This document shows positions 7,395-9,857 of a stretch of 9,857 bases of DNA, one piece after another (within the stretch, counting starts at the first letter, position 1; every line of letters begins with the position of its first letter). The notes beneath the pieces are model-generated. The model saw only the letters and a program-made list of their open reading frames with translations, had not been told where the DNA came from and did not search any database. Origin of the DNA: Bacillota bacterium (GTDB taxonomy: Bacteria; Bacillota_I; Bacilli_A; RFN20; CAG-288); the NCBI GenBank assembly GCA_003497225.1, contig DNJQ01000032.1, positions 1 through 9,857 on the forward strand, in the 5' to 3' direction. A program made the translations under genes and the position numbers.

Positions 7395-7403
7395 GAAAAA
7401 ACT

Positions 7404-8792
7404 ATGAATATAGCAAAACATAAAAGATTATTGAAACCATTATTCAGCCTTCTAAGCGTCGCTTTGATGGGAAAAGTCCTCTCTATGCTTTCCCGTCTTG
7501 TTATGGTGCGCTCCATCGGAACTACTTCGATGAGTCTTTTTTCATTAATAAATCCCTTAATGATACTATTTATAAACTTAGCGCAACTCGGTTTACCGAT
7601 TGCAACTTCAACTTTAGTAGCTAAAAAGCCCAAAGATAGTAGAAAATTTTTTGTTACTGCTTATTTAATCGGCATGGGACTATCTATTGTTTTAATGCTC
7701 CTCATCTTCTTTTTAGCCCCAGTATTTGCTTCTCGCGCCTTAAAAAACGATGGCACAAGACTTGCGATATATGGTTTAGGACTTTTAATTCCTTTAGTTA
7801 CAACTTCATCAATCATTAAAGGAATCTATATTGGAAAAGGAAAAGTTCAATCAACAACCAATTCTTCTATTGCTGAAGAAATTTTCCGCTTACTGTTTTT
7901 AGTATTTGCTATCGATTACTTCGGTCAAAAATCACCTGAACTAGGGGCTTTTGGAGCAGTAATAGGAATGGCACTAGGCGAAGTTGGTCAAACGCTTTAT
8001 CTATTTTTTATCGCTCCACGAAACGTTAAAAAGAACTGCGTTGGCTGGTTATTTTGCGGAAAATATGATTCTATTATAGCTGCTAGTGAACTTTTAAAGA
8101 TTTCTCTTCCTGCAACATCAAGCCGACTAATAGGATCATTAACATACTTTTTTGAACCAATTATTTATACTCAAGTTTTATCAAGAATAAATATTGATCA
8201 GGCTAAAGTTCTTTTAGATTATGGTCTATTAACCGGATATGTTTTTCCTCTTCTTTTGATGCCAGGATTTTTAACCACGGCTTTAAGCAATTTCTTTTTA
8301 CCCGAAATTGCTAGATCTTATGAAAATAATAATTTAGCTAAAACTAAAAAAAGTTTTTATCAACTAATATTCGCCTCTTTAGCTTTGGGATTAGTATTTA
8401 CTTTAATTATCTTCTTCTTTGCTGAGCCTATATTATATATTCTTTATCACGATACCAGTGGAAAAGAGATGGTTAGAATATTGGCTTTCCCTTTCCTTAT
8501 TTATTATATTGAAACACCATGTATAACCACTTTGCACGCTTTAAATAGATCTCGCTCGGCTTTAATATCTACAATAGTTTCTTCGGTTTTAAGATTAATA
8601 GCACTTTATCTATTACTTAAAAAATTCTATATTTACGCCGTAGCATTTTCAACGATATTTAGCGCAACTATTGACATCTTACTTAACTTTATTAATATTG
8701 TCTGCATCTTTAAAGGGCACAATGTAAAGTCCAGATTTAAGATAAAGGGCAAGAAAGATTCTCTTCGGGTCCGGGTAGGAAGTCTTCTCTAA
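7404..8792 (+). CDS. spoVB: SpoVB/MurJ-type MOP-superfamily flippase (probable lipid-linked precursor or polysaccharide exporter)
   Basis: This 462-residue protein consists of a dozen or more hydrophobic helices and belongs to the MATE/MOP flippase superfamily, which moves lipid-linked sugars such as lipid II across the membrane. Family landmarks are the N-terminal RLVMVRSIG block (31-39), NLAQLGLPIATSTLVAKK (58-75), KGIYIGKGK (139-147), the EEIFRLLF helix (158-165), ISLPATSSRLIGS (233-245) and LTTALSNFFLPEIA (290-303). Synteny next to secDF and a DUF421 gene matches Bacillus spoVB. The true substrate (peptidoglycan precursor or another polymer) cannot be read, but murE and a PBP in the same window make a cell-wall role plausible. 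No strong ribosome site precedes ATG 7404 (only AAGAAAAA), and AT-rich TATATAGT sits about 17 bases upstream. The last 37 residues overlap the converging DUF421 gene. Confidence 0.88.
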   Translation: MNIAKHKRLLKPLFSLLSVALMGKVLSMLSRLVMVRSIGTTSMSLFSLINPLMILFINLAQLGLPIATSTLVAKKPKDSRKFFVTAYLIGMGLSIVLMLLIFFLAPVFASRALKNDGTRLAIYGLGLLIPLVTTSSIIKGIYIGKGKVQSTTNSSIAEEIFRLLFLVFAIDYFGQKSPELGAFGAVIGMALGEVGQTLYLFFIAPRNVKKNCVGWLFCGKYDSIIAASELLKISLPATSSRLIGSLTYFFEPIIYTQVLSRINIDQAKVLLDYGLLTGYVFPLLLMPGFLTTALSNFFLPEIARSYENNNLAKTKKSFYQLIFASLALGLVFTLIIFFFAEPILYILYHDTSGKEMVRILAFPFLIYYIETPCITTLHALNRSRSALISTIVSSVLRLIALYLLLKKFYIYAVAFSTIFSATIDILLNFINIVCIFKGHNVKSRFKIKGKKDSLRVRVGSLL

Positions 8793-9350
8793 TTCTGTAA
8801 TCAACCAATTTTCATCCTTACCTAATCTTTTTAAAGTAGTTTTATTAATCTTTCCATCCATGATTAATGGATCTGGAGTTACAAAATCACACTGATCTTT
8901 TTTAATTACATTTAACATGCCATTATTTTCTAAGATAGCAAATTCAACATCCGCTGGAGATTGAATATCTTTGCTTCGAAGTTGCGCAAGTAAATCCTCA
9001 ATGGTGTAGCGCTGCTTTTTCATCTCCGCTTGTTGAATTTCACCTTTATAAATAATATAAGTCATCCCACCTTCCATCGTGCGTCTAAATTTAGGAAATT
9101 TCAAAGAAATTAAAGCTGATATTATTTGCAAGATTACAATGATTGCAACAGGAAGAACTGAACGCAAAATCGAGTGTTCAGGTTCGTTTAAAGATAGTGA
9201 AAATAATTCTGAAATAACAAAGAAAACGACGATATCAAAAGCCGATATTTTTCCTATTTCTCTTTTACCCATTATCTTTAAACAAATGAGCAAGAAGAAG
9301 TAACAAATTACTGTTTTATATGTGACTTGACCAATCTCAACCCAATTCAT
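8679..9350 (-). CDS. DUF421/YetF-family membrane protein (YrbG-like)
   Basis: This is a 223-residue member of the YetF/DUF421 family, whose biochemical role is poorly defined; in Bacillus and Clostridium relatives some members are tied to spore envelope or general stress roles. Three N-terminal hydrophobic segments (about 9-27, 36-55 and 62-84) precede a soluble C-terminal part. Family motifs are MGKREIGKISAFD (27-39), GGMTYIIYKGEI (94-105), TIEDLLAQLRSKDI (116-129) and VEFAILENNGMLNVIKK (135-151). The C-terminus ending in LYIVPFK is also family-like. ATG 9350 is preferred over the in-frame ATG 9365 because GAGG lies 5 nt before it. The gene lies next to a spoVB homologue as yrbG does in Bacillus. 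Its final 114 bases are antisense to the flippase gene, and no terminator hairpin was seen beyond its stop. Confidence 0.88.
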   Translation of the reverse strand: MNWVEIGQVTYKTVICYFFLLICLKIMGKREIGKISAFDIVVFFVISELFSLSLNEPEHSILRSVLPVAIIVILQIISALISLKFPKFRRTMEGGMTYIIYKGEIQQAEMKKQRYTIEDLLAQLRSKDIQSPADVEFAILENNGMLNVIKKDQCDFVTPDPLIMDGKINKTTLKRLGKDENWLITELEKTSYPDPKRIFLALYLKSGLYIVPFKDADNINKVK

Positions 9351-9430
9351 ATTTACCTCGTCCATATTATTTGCTGAAAACCTGTTATTATTCTTAAAAC
9401 CTCATCATAGATTTAATTAGCGAGGTACAT

Positions 9431-9799
9431 ATGAAAACATTTTTTAAAAAATTTTTACTAGCAACACTCGGCTTTGCTCTTTTGGTCTTCACAATTTGTT
9501 TCATCTTTTCTTCCCTATGTAAAAGCGGAATAATGACAAGTGATCTAGCGTCGCTCGTTTTACAAATTGTCGGGATACTCTTATTCTTTTCCTACGCTTT
9601 CCTTTTAGGTATATTTGCTAAACAAAAAGGTTGGCTCATCGGTTTAGTACTTGCCATAGCTTATGGTGTAATAGCTTATAGTGTTGCAGGAAGTAAAGAA
9701 ACTTTAACACTTCTTTCTGGAATTATGATTGGTTTAAAAGTTGTTGCATTATTTACTGGTGCAGTTATTGGCGTAAATCTTTCACATCAAAAGGCTTAA
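9431..9799 (+). CDS. TIGR04086/YrzE-like small integral membrane protein
   Basis: This 122-residue protein has four predicted membrane helices (about 8-28, 40-62, 67-86 and 94-116) and almost no soluble part. The spacing, the charged KQKGW turn after helix 2 (64-68) and the ending GAVIGVNL (110-117) fit the TIGR04086 family, which includes Bacillus YrzE. Function is unknown. In Bacilli these genes sit beside yajC and a DUF421 gene upstream of spoVB and secDF, and the order here agrees. The start is supported by GAGG 5 nt upstream of ATG 9431. The DUF421 gene is divergent, with an 80-base spacer in which no convincing promoter was found. The gene ends at a strong terminator, so it appears to be at least the last gene of its transcript and possibly monocistronic. 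Confidence 0.8.
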   Translation: MKTFFKKFLLATLGFALLVFTICFIFSSLCKSGIMTSDLASLVLQIVGILLFFSYAFLLGIFAKQKGWLIGLVLAIAYGVIAYSVAGSKETLTLLSGIMIGLKVVALFTGAVIGVNLSHQKA

Positions 9800-9804
9800 T
9801 AAAT

Positions 9805-9847
9805 AAAGGCAAAACCTATTACCTAAAAATATGGATTTGCCTTTTTT
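9805..9847 (+). terminator. Intrinsic terminator after the YrzE-like gene
   Basis: Arms AAAGGCAAA (9805-9813) and TTTGCCTTT (9836-9844) form a 9-bp stem, extended by two G-C pairs past one mismatch (9815-9816 with 9833-9834), with a run of six T at 9842-9847. The reverse strand also ends in a T-rich tail, so it may stop a gene converging from the right. Confidence 0.85.
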
Positions 9848-9857
9848 ATTTGCGCCA

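Noticed and set aside
7391..7633. 80-codon - strand frame extending into the divergent spacer
   Set aside because: It is antisense to the conserved N-terminal part of the flippase and has no family signal or ribosome site.
9351..9430. Promoters in the DUF421/YrzE-like divergent spacer
   Set aside because: Several AT-rich hexamers exist (for example TTGCTG at 9371), but no pair has both a good -10 match and normal spacing on either strand.

Overview
The window looks like a chromosomal housekeeping segment from a low-GC Gram-positive bacterium (Firmicutes/Bacilli, possibly an Erysipelotrichia- or RF39-like lineage). The evidence is the AT-rich base composition, strong GGAGG-type ribosome binding sites, and a gene set typical of the Bacilli tgt-yajC-secDF-recJ neighbourhood. 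Trp is encoded by TGG, and TGA is used as a true stop in secDF and recJ. The standard bacterial code therefore applies, and a Mycoplasma-type code is unlikely. No mobile element, CRISPR array, tRNA or rRNA was seen, and no intergenic gap exceeds about 135 bases.

The layout is easiest to read from right to left. A small TIGR04086/YrzE-like membrane protein (+ strand, 9431-9799) ends at a clear terminator. It is divergent from a YetF/YrbG-like DUF421 membrane protein (- strand, 8679-9350). The DUF421 gene converges on, and overlaps by 114 bp, a SpoVB/MurJ-type flippase (+ strand, 7404-8792). A 135-bp divergent spacer separates the flippase from a leftward run: a fused SecDF (4818-7268), a short RecJ exonuclease (3271-4821, overlapping secDF by an ATGA), an unrecognised Thr/Ser/Pro-linker lipoprotein (2617-3225) with its own terminator, a class B penicillin-binding protein with one PASTA domain (631-2553), and the first 209 codons of murE (1-629, running off the left edge).

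Functionally, most of the window concerns the cell envelope. MurE adds the third stem-peptide residue to the peptidoglycan precursor, the SpoVB/MurJ-type protein probably flips a lipid-linked precursor, and the class B PBP cross-links the polymer. SecDF assists protein export, and the lipoprotein is a probable Sec client. RecJ is a DNA-repair gene translationally coupled to secDF.

The most unusual signals are: (1) a SecDF whose two intramembrane aspartates, thought to drive proton-coupled export, appear to be replaced by hydrophobic residues; (2) an RNA hairpin that would sequester the lipoprotein ribosome binding site; (3) a lipoprotein-terminator unit placed between the secDF-recJ block and the pbp-murE pair; and (4) protein-coding 3' overlap of the flippase and DUF421 genes. 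No clearly new multi-gene system was found.
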